From Bacteriovoracia bacterium (GTDB lineage: Bacteria > Bdellovibrionota > Bacteriovoracia > Bacteriovoracales > Bacteriovoracaceae), in the NCBI GenBank assembly GCA_030431635.1, contig JAUIIL010000006.1, positions 182,354 to 246,353 on the forward strand: a DNA stretch of 64,000 nucleotides, written 5' to 3'. Positions within the stretch are counted from its first letter, which is position 1. Every line of letters starts with the position of its first letter. Of the stretch, positions 51,441 to 60,639 are shown in pieces. The translations under genes and the position numbers were made by a program. A model generated the notes under the pieces. It worked only from the letters and a program-made list of their open reading frames with translations. It was not told the origin of the DNA and did not search any database.

Positions 51441-51806
51441 TTAGAAAGCAAACTCTTTAAGTAGAGTGAGTGGGATAATGGCCAAAGTTTCTTCATGAGT
51501 CGATTCAAGGACAACCTTAGGGGCACAATCATTTTTATAGGCCTCTAACCACCTTCCTGCACATAAGCACCATTGATCTCCAGGCTTGAGTCCTGGGAAA
51601 TGAAACTCTTCTCTAGGTGTTGAGAGATCGTTACCGGCAGCTTTGGAGAAGGCCAAAAATTCTTTGGTGAGTTTGACGCAAACTGTATGCATTCCTTTAT
51701 CTTCATCTCCAGTGTTACAGCAGCAATCTCGGTAAAAACCCGTGACTGGAGTTGCGCTACATGGCGTCAAAGGTTGGCCAAAAACATTAACTGATTCAAA
51801 TTTCAT
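51441..51806 (-). CDS. DUF2237 family protein
   Basis: 121 residues. Starts N-V-F-G-Q-P-L-T-P-C and has T-G-F-Y-R-D-C-C-C-N-T-G-D-E-D-K-G-M-H-T-V-C and W-C-L-C-A-G-R-W-L-E-A, the full DUF2237 pattern with conserved Cys, suggesting metal binding. Function not known. Its stop lies 8 bp from the TonB-like gene's stop, convergent. The start is divergent from the ZIP transporter gene (64 bp apart). Confidence 0.88.
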   Translation of the reverse strand: MKFESVNVFGQPLTPCSATPVTGFYRDCCCNTGDEDKGMHTVCVKLTKEFLAFSKAAGNDLSTPREEFHFPGLKPGDQWCLCAGRWLEAYKNDCAPKVVLESTHEETLAIIPLTLLKEFAF

Positions 51807-51870
51807 ATTAAAGAAATACCTTATTTCATTTTATTTGTCTTTTTACGTGCAAATACTTAAATTACACCTC

Positions 51871-52620
51871 ATGTCGACTTTAGTTACTATCATACTTTTT
51901 GGGCTTTTGATGTCTCTTATTGCACTGGTAGGAAGTATTTCTCTTTTGCTTCCCGATCAATGGCTAAAGAAATCAATTCTTCCCATGGTGGCCTTTGCAG
52001 CTGGTTCACTCTGGGGAGGGGCCATGTTTCATATGCTTCCTCGCTCTTTTGAGTTGTTACATGAAACACCTGATACAGCTTTTATTCTTCTAACAGCAGG
52101 CTTTCTTGCTTTTTTTGTTTTAGAGCATGTTCTTCATTGGCATCATTGCCACCACTCAGATCATAAGCATATCCATAAACCAATAGGCCCTCTTGTGCTT
52201 GTCGCTGATGCTTTTCATAACTTTTTAGGAGGGCTCACAATAGGGGCTTTGTTTGTTGTTGATATTAGACTGGGAGTGGCCGCTTGGGTGGCTGCGGCCT
52301 TACATGAAATCCCTCAAGAGATTGGTGATTTTGGACTTTTACTTCACAGTGGATTTTCTAAGAAACAAGCCCTTTGGTTTAATTTTCTGAGCTCTCTTGG
52401 ATTTTTATTAGGCTCTCTCATTTCTTACTTTATGGCCGGTAAAATGAATATTTATTATTTCATTCCTTTCACAGCTGGTAACTTTATTTATATTGCAGCA
52501 GCCGACCTTATCCCTGAACTTATTCAGCATGAGGGAATAAAAGAAAAGCTACTTTCGCTGCTTTTCTTTTGTTTAGGAATTATTTGTTTGTACTTAACCC
52601 ATTCTCATCATGTTCACTAA
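51871..52620 (+). CDS. ZIP-family metal transporter
   Basis: 249 residues with about eight transmembrane helices. The His-rich cytoplasmic loop (H-W-H-H-C-H-H-S-D-H-K-H-I-H) and the metal-site helices D-A-F-H-N-F-L-G-G-L and L-H-E-I-P-Q-E-I-G-D-F are typical of ZIP (ZupT/gufA-type) zinc or iron importers. Start at ATG 51871 fits the first membrane helix; the open frame extends further left over the opposite-strand DUF2237 gene and is not believable. Convergent with an M14 peptidase gene. Confidence 0.88.
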   Translation: MSTLVTIILFGLLMSLIALVGSISLLLPDQWLKKSILPMVAFAAGSLWGGAMFHMLPRSFELLHETPDTAFILLTAGFLAFFVLEHVLHWHHCHHSDHKHIHKPIGPLVLVADAFHNFLGGLTIGALFVVDIRLGVAAWVAAALHEIPQEIGDFGLLLHSGFSKKQALWFNFLSSLGFLLGSLISYFMAGKMNIYYFIPFTAGNFIYIAAADLIPELIQHEGIKEKLLSLLFFCLGIICLYLTHSHHVH

Positions 52621-52634
52621 ATAAAGTGAAACAA

Positions 52635-52663
52635 CACGCTGCTTTTTATTCTAAAGCAACGTG
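52635..52663. terminator. Hairpin between convergent ZIP and M14 genes
   Basis: CACGCTGCTTT (52635-52645) and AAAGCAACGTG (52653-52663) pair with one mismatch around a 7-base loop. It lies between the ZIP stop and the M14 stop. There is no clean T-run on either side, so it is a possible but unproven bidirectional stop signal. Confidence 0.3.
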
Positions 52664-54118
52664 CATTCTCTGAGAGCCTGAAACAGTGATAGTTTTTCTT
52701 AAGTGTCCAAAACTAGTCACTCCCTCACTGTGAAAACCGTTTCTTAAGAGGTACTCCCCATCAGGTAAGACAAGATTAAATCTTCCATTTGCTGAGAGCT
52801 TATAGTGAGTATAGTAGCGGAATTGACCATTCACTTTTTTAAGAACTTGAATAAATCCTTTTCCAGAAAAAACACCAACTGAGTTTCTTACTTGCCCAAC
52901 GATGACTCTTGTTTGCAGTTGCTCAAGTAAATATTGCCAAGCAGGTCTTACTTTTTTCACTGTTCTCTCACGAGTTGTCGCGTACGGTGGTTGAAAGCCT
53001 TCGGAGCGAGAGTTTACTTCAAGAACATAAGGGATAACTTGGTACTCGTTGTTCATCCAATCGATATCTCCACCATCAACACTGTAGAGGATTTCCCAAG
53101 ATGTTCCTGGGGTATAGCCAAGGAGTTCTCCTAGTTTTTTACCGATAGGCTCTACAATTTCTGCGTTAACAGCTCTTTCCCCATCACAGCCCATAGGGTA
53201 GATGACAAGCTCACTGTATGAGTGAAAAGAAATATCAAAGACAGGTCTAATATTAGAGACAAGTTTCATGATTGTTTGAGTTTCTGGCTCACTTGCGGCC
53301 TTAGGACCTCTATAGACATCAGAGAATTTGCTCCCACTTGAACCATTACAAGACCCCCACATATGAGGGTAATTTCTGTTGATATCAACTCCGTGGCCAT
53401 CACGAGTATTTTTTCTCCACATTGGGTTTTCAGTCCAAACTTTGTTGTTCCCATCAACATTTAACATCGGCATTACCCAAATCTGGTTATCATTTACCCA
53501 AGAAGTGATTTTTTCATTTTTCCCATAACCGCTTGTCAGCTGCTCAATAATATCGAGGGCCACTTCTGGAGTCATAACTTCTCTAGCATGATGCATTGAG
53601 TTGAAAAGAATCGCTGGCTCATCGGCCTCATTGCGTTCTGGATTATCAGAAATCTTAAGAACCCAAATAGGTTTTCCTTCGAAAGAATCCCCAGCTTTAA
53701 TGAGTTTTGTAATATTAGGGAAAGCTCTGTTAACACGCTTTAGGATTTGCTCAATTTGTTCAGGATTTTTATAAAGAGGATCGACTCCACTTCTTCTTGG
53801 GTCATTTGGAGACTTTGGTGTAGAAAGAGTTTGGACTTGACCAAACATAACAAATCTTCTTTCTTGAAGTTTTTCGTACTCTTCAGAATTAACATAAACA
53901 TCAATAAGCTTTCTTTTAAAATCGATACCGGCAATATCTATGTCCATTCTTTTAAGTAAAGCCATTTGTGAACGATACGCAGTAGGTGAAGACTTAATGG
54001 TTACTTTAATTTTTTCCGTTAAAAACTCGGGATAAAAATCCGCTTGCGTGTGAGCTAATGCGCTCAAACTGGTAAAAGTGATAACACTTAGAATCCATGC
54101 TGATAAAAGTAACTTCAT
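52646..54118 (-). CDS. Exported M14-family zinc carboxypeptidase
   Basis: 490 residues with a signal peptide (about 1-22, ending A-L-A). Zinc ligands H177-A-R-E180 and H299; substrate-binding D-I-N-R-N-Y-P (245-251); catalytic Glu367 in Y-V-L-E-V-N. A short beta domain follows (about 405-490). Residues 23-95 look like a propeptide. Carboxypeptidase activity on peptides or peptidoglycan stem peptides is possible. A second M14 gene lies at 58457; the two differ greatly outside the motifs. Confidence 0.92.
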   Translation of the reverse strand: MKLLLSAWILSVITFTSLSALAHTQADFYPEFLTEKIKVTIKSSPTAYRSQMALLKRMDIDIAGIDFKRKLIDVYVNSEEYEKLQERRFVMFGQVQTLSTPKSPNDPRRSGVDPLYKNPEQIEQILKRVNRAFPNITKLIKAGDSFEGKPIWVLKISDNPERNEADEPAILFNSMHHAREVMTPEVALDIIEQLTSGYGKNEKITSWVNDNQIWVMPMLNVDGNNKVWTENPMWRKNTRDGHGVDINRNYPHMWGSCNGSSGSKFSDVYRGPKAASEPETQTIMKLVSNIRPVFDISFHSYSELVIYPMGCDGERAVNAEIVEPIGKKLGELLGYTPGTSWEILYSVDGGDIDWMNNEYQVIPYVLEVNSRSEGFQPPYATTRERTVKKVRPAWQYLLEQLQTRVIVGQVRNSVGVFSGKGFIQVLKKVNGQFRYYTHYKLSANGRFNLVLPDGEYLLRNGFHSEGVTSFGHLRKTITVSGSQRMHVALE

Positions 54119-54197
54119 TGTCTTTCCTTGTTGGCGGGTAAAAGAAAAGCCTAAAATACCCGAGGATAAAGGTAAAGGATTAAAATCTTAAGTGTCC

Positions 54198-54395
54198 TTA
54201 CATCTGAGAGGATTCATACAGCTGGAGAAGATTAAGGAAATCAGATTGAATTTTTTCGACTCTGCGTGCAGATTCAAGTGATAGGTTTTTCAAGGCCTCT
54301 TCATCCAAAGAGTCGGCCAATAACATGAGAACATTCTTTACAGCAGCAGTATCTGCAATGATATCGTGTCTTAGTTTTTTAAAGTTGTCTTTCAT
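54198..54395 (-). CDS. Stand-alone DHp/HisKA-like phosphoacceptor hairpin protein
   Basis: 65 residues that form two predicted helices with a short turn. The first begins K-L-R-H-D-I, matching the H-box of histidine-kinase DHp domains with candidate phospho-His10; the second reads S-L-E-S-A-R-R-V-E-K-I-Q-S-D-F-L-N-L-L, as in DHp helix 2. No ATPase domain follows; the protein ends just after the hairpin. It lies divergent from an OmpR-type regulator (about 80 bp between starts). A phosphotransfer protein like Spo0B is a parallel, but the function is inferred. An Hpt-like role cannot be excluded. Confidence 0.6.
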   Translation of the reverse strand: MKDNFKKLRHDIIADTAAVKNVLMLLADSLDEEALKNLSLESARRVEKIQSDFLNLLQLYESSQM

Positions 54396-54474
54396 GTGAG
54401 GATACTCAGCCTATTGTAACTTAATGGCCAGTATAGTTTTTTTAACCTACAATAACAAGATGAAGGAGAGCGTT

Positions 54475-55140
54475 TTGAAGAAGATTCTCATTATAGATGA
54501 TGATCAACTTGTTCATACATTTTTTAAGCAAATTTTTAAAAATGAGTATGAAGTTTTCTCTGTCATCTCAGGTTATGAAGCTCTTGAAATACTAAAGAGC
54601 ACAAAATTTGATTTTTGTGTTATCGATCTTAAATTATCAGATATTTTTGGTATTGATTTGTTCAGAAAAATAAAAGAAGCCAATACGCAGGATTCATGTG
54701 TTTTTATTATTTTGACTGCATTAGAATCCGTCGATGTAGAAATCCAAGGCCATGAATTGGGGATAAGCGAATATATGAGAAAACCCATTGTCCCAAGATT
54801 AATTAAGGCCATTTTTAACAAATATAGTATAACTCCATTGAAAAAAGAGGTTGTGAGTGTTGGGAAGTTAAGAATAGATCTCAATCTCATGAAAGCTTTT
54901 TATCAGGATGACGTTATTCAATTAACAAATAGTGAGTTCAGAATTCTTCACCTTCTTGTCACTAATATTGGCTCTGTTTATTCGAGGCAAGAACTTTATG
55001 ATATGATTAATGCCAAAAGCACTGGACCGGTTGATCGCTCTATTGATATGCATGTCAGCAGTTTAAGAAAAAAAATTAAAGATGCAGGCAATTTTATTAA
55101 AACCAAAAGAGGCAGAGGCTATTTCTTAGAAGCTCATTAA
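54475..55140 (+). CDS. OmpR/PhoB-family response regulator
   Basis: 221 residues from TTG 54475 (AAGGAG 6 bases upstream), M-K-K-I-L-I-I-D-D-D. Receiver domain: acidic D8-D10, phosphoacceptor D51 in V-I-D-L-K-L, Thr81 and Lys103 in R-K-P. Winged-helix DNA-binding domain from about 130 (L-T-N-S-E-F-R-I-L ... D-R-S-I-D-M-H-V-S-S-L-R-K-K). Frame is open further up to 54424 and through ATG 54460, both poorer starts. No complete histidine kinase is in the window; the DHp-like small protein is divergent. It overlaps tcdA by 1 bp. Confidence 0.9.
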   Translation: MKKILIIDDDQLVHTFFKQIFKNEYEVFSVISGYEALEILKSTKFDFCVIDLKLSDIFGIDLFRKIKEANTQDSCVFIILTALESVDVEIQGHELGISEYMRKPIVPRLIKAIFNKYSITPLKKEVVSVGKLRIDLNLMKAFYQDDVIQLTNSEFRILHLLVTNIGSVYSRQELYDMINAKSTGPVDRSIDMHVSSLRKKIKDAGNFIKTKRGRGYFLEAH

Positions 55141-55919
55141 TGAATGACAACGATTTTCATATTAGATTTAATGGAATTAAGCGCCTCTATGGTTCTTCAG
55201 CTTTTGAAAAGATAACTCAATCCCATGTGCTTGTGATAGGTTTAGGCGGCGTTGGTTCTTGGGTTGTAGAATCTCTCGCAAGAAGTGGAGTTGGAGAGTT
55301 AACTCTGATCGATCTTGATGAAGTTTGTTTAAGTAATACCAACAGACAACTTCAAGCCTTAAGTTCCACTGTCGGACAATCTAAGGCCCAGCTTCTTGAA
55401 AAAAGAGTCTTAGACATAAACCCTCTGTGTCGAGTTCATGTCATTTTAGACTTTGTGACATCAACAACTATTGAGCAATATTTTCAAAAAACTTATGATA
55501 TTGTTGCTGACTGTATTGATGGAGTTGGCAGTAAATGTGAAATCATCTCTTTTTTGAGTCAGAAATCCCAGTCGTTGATTTGTGCTGGTGCGGCAGCTGG
55601 AAAAGTTGATCCTTTAAAAATTAGAATTGATGATTTAAGTCGGACTCGAAATGATTTACTCTTATCAAGAGTCCGTAAAAAACTGAGACAAGATTATGCT
55701 TTTCCTAGAGGAAGAAAGAAGTTTGGGGTGACTTGTGTTTATTCTGAGGAACTTGCTGTTTATCCAGATGAAGAGGGAGAGGTCTGTTCAAAGGTAGATT
55801 CAGCGGTTTTAGGCAAAGCAATGGATTGTGATAATGGAATGGGCTCGGCCACTCATCTTACCGGCGCTTTGGGATTTGTCATGGCCAGTGAGATTTTGAA
55901 AAAAATAGGGCAGCAATGA
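55140..55919 (+). CDS. tcdA: tRNA threonylcarbamoyladenosine dehydratase (ThiF/E1-like)
   Basis: 259 residues. Starts with F-H-I-R-F-N-G-I-K-R-L-Y-G, the TcdA N-terminus; the ATP-binding G-L-G-G-V-G-S-W at 34-41; D-L-D-E-V-C-L-S-N-T-N-R-Q; and T-C-V-Y-S-E-E. It cyclises t6A37 to ct6A in tRNA. The stop of the response regulator overlaps the ATG (TAATG), and the TatD gene start overlaps its stop, so three genes are coupled. Confidence 0.93.
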   Translation: MNDNDFHIRFNGIKRLYGSSAFEKITQSHVLVIGLGGVGSWVVESLARSGVGELTLIDLDEVCLSNTNRQLQALSSTVGQSKAQLLEKRVLDINPLCRVHVILDFVTSTTIEQYFQKTYDIVADCIDGVGSKCEIISFLSQKSQSLICAGAAAGKVDPLKIRIDDLSRTRNDLLLSRVRKKLRQDYAFPRGRKKFGVTCVYSEELAVYPDEEGEVCSKVDSAVLGKAMDCDNGMGSATHLTGALGFVMASEILKKIGQQ

Positions 55920-56572
55920 CTTTAATTGATTTTCATACCCATAACCCAAAAGCTGAGAAAAATGTGTTTCATGTGACCAATTTCGATTATTTTAAAGCTC
56001 CGAGTCTCTCCAAACCAAAGGGGAGTTATACCATAGGTCTTCATCCTTGGTGGATTGAAAAAGCAGGCAGTAATTGGCCAGAGGAGTTGATTAAGATTTA
56101 TTCAGACTTTTATTGTGTTGGTATCGGAGAGATAGGTCTAGATAGAAAATGCATGGTCGACTTTGAAAAACAAAAAAAAGTTTTTGCTATTCAGCTTGAA
56201 ATAGCAAAAAAATTAAAATCTCCTTTCATCGTTATCCATTGTGTGAGGGCCTACAATGATATTATTGAGCATTTGAAAGAAAGCTCTTTTGAAGGGAATA
56301 TTGTCTTTCATGATTTTGCTGGTAATGAAGAAGAATTAAAAGCTTTAATGAAGTTTCGCTGTTTTTTTAGTTTGGGGTGGCGTCTGTACAAGAGCGAAAA
56401 AGTACAAGAAATGATAAAAAAGATCCCTGTCGGTAAGCTTTTTTTAGAAACTGATGATCAGCTTGATTATTCCATTTTTGAGATTTATCACAGGGCCAGT
56501 GAGCTCTTAAACATTGAGCAAGAGAAATTGGCCAAAGAGCTCGTTCAAAACTATGAAATCCTTTGCCAATAA
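55916..56572 (+). CDS. TatD-family metal-dependent hydrolase
   Basis: 218 residues. Metal ligands: H7-x-H9 in D-F-H-T-H, E72 in G-E-I-G-L-D, H108 in I-H-C-V, H132 in F-H-D-F and D180 in L-E-T-D. It is shorter than most TatD nucleases (about 260), and some substrate-binding loops may be reduced, as in the short TatD-like branch. Nuclease or D-tyrosyl-type activities are known in the family; here it is not certain. Overlaps tcdA by 4 bp. Confidence 0.85.
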   Translation: MTLIDFHTHNPKAEKNVFHVTNFDYFKAPSLSKPKGSYTIGLHPWWIEKAGSNWPEELIKIYSDFYCVGIGEIGLDRKCMVDFEKQKKVFAIQLEIAKKLKSPFIVIHCVRAYNDIIEHLKESSFEGNIVFHDFAGNEEELKALMKFRCFFSLGWRLYKSEKVQEMIKKIPVGKLFLETDDQLDYSIFEIYHRASELLNIEQEKLAKELVQNYEILCQ

Positions 56573-56615
56573 AGCTATCAGCATGTGATAATAAAAAGCA
56601 AAAATAGGTAAATTT

Positions 56616-58460
56616 TTGAAAGTTCTTATCAAGCTCACTCTTTTTTTCTCTTTTGTCATTTCAGCTCTCATTTTGGGATTACGCTTCTATACTCAATATA
56701 AAACATTAGGGATGGCCCAAGATTATTTTTCAGTTAAATTAAAATCCAAGGTCGAACAAGTTTCTCAGGATTATGATTTCCTTTCTAACTCATACACTTT
56801 GAGTATTGTTGATCCTGAGAAAAATAAATATTTATTAAAAGTTATTATTGAAAATGATTTTGCAAACTTTCTTCCTTTGAAACTCAAAGCTTCCTTTCAA
56901 AACGATCAGAAAAATCAAGGTATTTCAGCTTTTGAGATTCAAACTCAGATAAACTTGTGGATGGAAATTGAGAGTACTCTAAAAAAAGAAAATTATGAGT
57001 TTCAAGAAGATGAAACAATTGTGAAGCTAGAAGGGGTTGAGCTTTTCCATAAAATAGGACTTTCTCAACAAATGGTTTTAGAGGGAATTAAATGGAGCGA
57101 TCTTATTTGGTCAGAAGTTAGGCTTAAAACTAAGAAGTTCATGCTTAAGAACTCTTTGTCGGAAATAAGGCTTTCAGATGCTTCATTAGAAGCGTCTTAT
57201 TTAGGCGGTCCTGTTGGGAGCTATCGACTCAGAATTAAATCAGTTCCAGGAGGTGAAATTCAAATAACTTCTAATGAGAAGTTTCAGATGAAAGATGTTG
57301 ATTCAACGGTTGATTTAGAAGTTATTAGTAAGGAAGGAGTTGAACAAGCACTTAATAGTAAGGTCTCTCTAAGGCAATACTTTAACTTCGCTCGGATGTT
57401 CGATAAAACAATTGCTCTTGTTTTTAAAAACCAAATGCACTTTAAGCAAGAAGGGAAAAATGATCTTTTCTTTAAATTATCAACAACAGGGAAGAGAACT
57501 TTCAAAGATGCTGCGACCAAACTTGAGTTTCAATTAAAGGGCAACCTTCATAGGAGAGTCCTTAAAGAGCTAGTGACCACTATTTTATACGTTAAACTGA
57601 TTGATTTAAACCCTTCATTAACTAAGTCTAAAGAAGGGACAAAGGCTGAATATTGGCTTAAACCGATTGTAAGTTCTCTCGATCCTATTTCTGATAATAT
57701 TGTTCAGAAGATGCTAGATGATGGGTATTTTAAAAATGATAACAGCATTGTTGTCTTAGAAGCGGATGCAAAGAATATGAATCTTCGCTTTCATGGCAAA
57801 GAGATGACGTATGAAACGCTTCAGACTTATATCAATGCTCGCTCACTTAAAAGAATAAGCTCTATTTTAGACAAACATGATTTCAAAGAGGTTAACCTTG
57901 AAATTCTTCCTTTTTTTGATTTTCAGGAAAAGGTGAATATTGTTCAAGAAGAAGTTTTTAGGCCTAAGGTGGAAGAAGTCAAAGAACAAACTCAGATTGA
58001 GAAAATTCTTGGTGATACACCTGATGTTGATGAAGAAATTAAGCAAAGAGAAAAAACTCAGACGCCATCAATTATTAAAAGTAAAGTCATTGCTAAAAAA
58101 CAACTTCCTCAAGCAAGAGTTTTTCAAAACTCTCATGAGGGGATTTGGTATGATCCGAATCGGCCCAATGTGAAATTTCGTTTGTATAGAGGAGCTAATG
58201 GAATTTTTGAAACAGAGCAGTTTGTTTTGGGAAAAAAAGCTAAAGTCGGGAAGTCTAAGACAATTCTTTTTTTAAAAGAAAAAAATAAATACCAAGTGAC
58301 AATACCAGGATTTAAAACAACTTATTTTTTTAGCCCGGTAAGCTCAGGCAAAATAGAGTACTCCTTTGATAAATATAAAGGAGAGCTTGAAAAAGATAAA
58401 ACTTATAGTGCTCAAATTGTTAAAAAATATATTCAATTGCGTGAGAAGGGAGAAATATGA
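56616..58460 (+). CDS. Membrane-anchored protein of unknown function
   Basis: 614 residues, TTG start with a weak ribosome site. One N-terminal hydrophobic helix (about 1-22) followed by a long region with alternating beta strands (about 40-400), a Glu/Lys-rich linker (about 445-500) and a beta C-terminal domain (about 505-605, W-Y-D-P-N-R-P). The first part could be a YdgA/DUF945- or AsmA-like envelope domain, but I am not sure. It overlaps the M14 gene by 4 bp, suggesting envelope-related work. Confidence 0.65.
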   Translation: MKVLIKLTLFFSFVISALILGLRFYTQYKTLGMAQDYFSVKLKSKVEQVSQDYDFLSNSYTLSIVDPEKNKYLLKVIIENDFANFLPLKLKASFQNDQKNQGISAFEIQTQINLWMEIESTLKKENYEFQEDETIVKLEGVELFHKIGLSQQMVLEGIKWSDLIWSEVRLKTKKFMLKNSLSEIRLSDASLEASYLGGPVGSYRLRIKSVPGGEIQITSNEKFQMKDVDSTVDLEVISKEGVEQALNSKVSLRQYFNFARMFDKTIALVFKNQMHFKQEGKNDLFFKLSTTGKRTFKDAATKLEFQLKGNLHRRVLKELVTTILYVKLIDLNPSLTKSKEGTKAEYWLKPIVSSLDPISDNIVQKMLDDGYFKNDNSIVVLEADAKNMNLRFHGKEMTYETLQTYINARSLKRISSILDKHDFKEVNLEILPFFDFQEKVNIVQEEVFRPKVEEVKEQTQIEKILGDTPDVDEEIKQREKTQTPSIIKSKVIAKKQLPQARVFQNSHEGIWYDPNRPNVKFRLYRGANGIFETEQFVLGKKAKVGKSKTILFLKEKNKYQVTIPGFKTTYFFSPVSSGKIEYSFDKYKGELEKDKTYSAQIVKKYIQLREKGEI

Positions 58461-59740
58461 AATACTTTTTTATTTTGTTGATGACAATAAATGTTTGGGG
58501 ACAAAAGCTAGATGAGAGAGTTTATCTTTCTCGCCCCACCAAGAAGTTTGTTCGCTACCTGTCTCAGTTTCCAAGTTTAACCATTGACCATCCTTCCCGA
58601 TGGGGAGTTGAGCTCTATGGCCCAGTTGGAACTAAGAAGTGGCTATCAGAAATAGGGATTGATTATGTGGAAATCCAAGAAAATGAACATCAACTGAGCG
58701 ATTATCCTTCTTACGAGCAAGTAACAGCAAAACTTAAGCAGTTGGCCCAAAGTCACCCTCATATTTTTCGTTTATTTAGTATTGGTAAAACTCATGAAGG
58801 TAGAGAATTATGGGTAATGAAAGTTTCAGATAATGTGGCGGCCGATGAAGTTGAGCCTGAGTTTAAGTATATTTCTAGTATGCATGGAGATGAGATTACT
58901 GGTAGAGAGCTCATGATAAGAATGCTAGAAGAAATAGCTTTTAAATACCAAGTCGATAGGACCATTACAAGGCTAGTGAACAATACTGAGATTTTTATTA
59001 TGCCTTCGATGAACCCTGATGGTTCAGAACTCCAGCAAAGAGGGAATGCCCATAATATTGATTTGAACCGAAATTTCCCTGAAATATTCACTCAAAATAG
59101 AGTCTTTCAGGTAACTCAGCCGGAAACTCAAGCCGTCATCAATTTTCAAAAAGGTAGAAACTTCTCTTTTTCTGCTAATTTTCATGGGGGAGCTGTTGTT
59201 GTGAATTACCCATGGGACTCAACTTATAAAAGGCATCCTTTTGATGCAATGGTTAGGGATATCAGTCTTAATTATTCAAAAAGAAACCCTGAGATGTATC
59301 AGTCGACGCATTTTGAAGATGGAATCACTAATGGAGCTGATTGGTATATTGTTAGGGGAGGAATGCAAGATTGGAGCTATTATTTTTATAACGATCTTCA
59401 AGTGACCGTTGAACTCTCTGAAGCCAAATGGCCTCACTATGATAAAATTCCACTCTACTATCAAAGAAATAAAGACTCTTTGTTTTATTATATAGGGGCC
59501 ATTCATCAAGGAGCCGGATTTAAATTTCACACTCCACAAATAAGTGGGAGCGTTGATATTATTGATTCAGATGACAATCATTTGGGAAGATATAACTTTA
59601 AAAACTCTGAGTTTTATAAGGTCTTACCTGTTGGCCGTTATTTATTTAAAGTCCATTATCAAGGCATAAGTCGAGAGCTTTGGATGGAAGTTGAAAAAGA
59701 CCATGTGAGTGAGAACGGAAATTATAAATTGATCAGATAA
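58457..59740 (+). CDS. Exported M14-family carboxypeptidase with transthyretin-like end
   Basis: 427 residues, signal peptide about 1-15. Zinc ligands H143 and E146 in M-H-G-D-E and H243 in N-F-H-G-G; N-R-N-F-P at 204-208; catalytic Glu319 in V-T-V-E-L. The C-terminal 70 residues form a transthyretin-like beta domain as in the carboxypeptidase N/E/D group. It should trim C-terminal basic residues from peptides, but specificity is untested. It overlaps genes on both sides by 1-4 bp. Confidence 0.92.
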   Translation: MKYFFILLMTINVWGQKLDERVYLSRPTKKFVRYLSQFPSLTIDHPSRWGVELYGPVGTKKWLSEIGIDYVEIQENEHQLSDYPSYEQVTAKLKQLAQSHPHIFRLFSIGKTHEGRELWVMKVSDNVAADEVEPEFKYISSMHGDEITGRELMIRMLEEIAFKYQVDRTITRLVNNTEIFIMPSMNPDGSELQQRGNAHNIDLNRNFPEIFTQNRVFQVTQPETQAVINFQKGRNFSFSANFHGGAVVVNYPWDSTYKRHPFDAMVRDISLNYSKRNPEMYQSTHFEDGITNGADWYIVRGGMQDWSYYFYNDLQVTVELSEAKWPHYDKIPLYYQRNKDSLFYYIGAIHQGAGFKFHTPQISGSVDIIDSDDNHLGRYNFKNSEFYKVLPVGRYLFKVHYQGISRELWMEVEKDHVSENGNYKLIR

Positions 59741-60639
59741 TGAAATTCTCTGATGATGAGCTTTATTTAGGTTTAAACGAACAAGCTCTCTACACTTCAA
59801 CAGAAGATTATCTTAATATTTTTCACCACCTTGGTATTCATGAGGGGGACTCTATTGCTGATATTGGAGGTGGGGATGGAAGAGGTAAGCTTCTTTTTGA
59901 TCAAAACTATCCCAACTCTCACTACTACTGTTTAGAGAAAGTGTCTGATCGTTTTTCTCCTTCAGTCAATAAGGCCCAAGAAATGGGTCTTGATGTGAGC
60001 CGATACTTGCCCTTTGATTTGAAAACTCAAAGTTTGCCAAAGTGTGAGTACTACTTTTTCTACTTTCCTTTTGCTCCTTGGATTTACTCTCTTTTTGAAC
60101 AAATCATCTCTTTTAAAGGAAATCTTATTATCATTGAATCTCACGGAGATTTTGTTGATAAGTTTGAACGCAGTTATTCTTATTGCTTCAAACAAACCAA
60201 AAAGATAAAACTGTATTCCCAAAGGCATAGACCTTATGCTTATTTTTATGAATATGATCTTAAACAAATGAGCGATGAACAATATCAGATAAGAAAGATA
60301 AGAGAGTCTGATGTTATCGAAGTGAGGCAGCAAGACATTCTTCTAGGGGAGATAACTTGGGTTCATCCTGTTGATGATTGGGCATTAGGTGATAAAGAGG
60401 GAGAGTACCAGTCGCTTTCCTCAGGTAGGTGTTATAAAAAAGAAGAAGTCATCAGAGCGCGATTTTTTTATCCTCATGAGAGAGAGTATCTACTGGCCTT
60501 AAGGTCACGACCTGAGTTTAGGAGATTGATTATTTCGCCAGAGACTTTAATTGAAAATAGTAAAGGATATAGAGTTAGGAGCTCTTTTTATGACGGGTTT
60601 GATCCTTTAGAGTATCATAGCAACTATTCTGATGAATAA
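59740..60639 (+). CDS. SAM-dependent methyltransferase (class I-like)
   Basis: 299 residues. Motif I is I-A-D-I-G-G-G-D-G-R-G (about 37-47) followed by an acidic strand end (C-L-E-K-V), as in class I methyltransferases. The C-terminal 100 residues are unlike common families. The start is directly on the previous stop (TAATG). The 3' end runs 65 bp into the oppositely oriented lipoprotein gene. Substrate unknown. Confidence 0.75.
   Translation: MKFSDDELYLGLNEQALYTSTEDYLNIFHHLGIHEGDSIADIGGGDGRGKLLFDQNYPNSHYYCLEKVSDRFSPSVNKAQEMGLDVSRYLPFDLKTQSLPKCEYYFFYFPFAPWIYSLFEQIISFKGNLIIIESHGDFVDKFERSYSYCFKQTKKIKLYSQRHRPYAYFYEYDLKQMSDEQYQIRKIRESDVIEVRQQDILLGEITWVHPVDDWALGDKEGEYQSLSSGRCYKKEEVIRARFFYPHEREYLLALRSRPEFRRLIISPETLIENSKGYRVRSSFYDGFDPLEYHSNYSDE

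Noticed and set aside
51742..51870. Upstream extension of the ZIP transporter frame
   Set aside because: It runs antisense through the DUF2237 gene start; the ATG at 51871 matches the first membrane helix.
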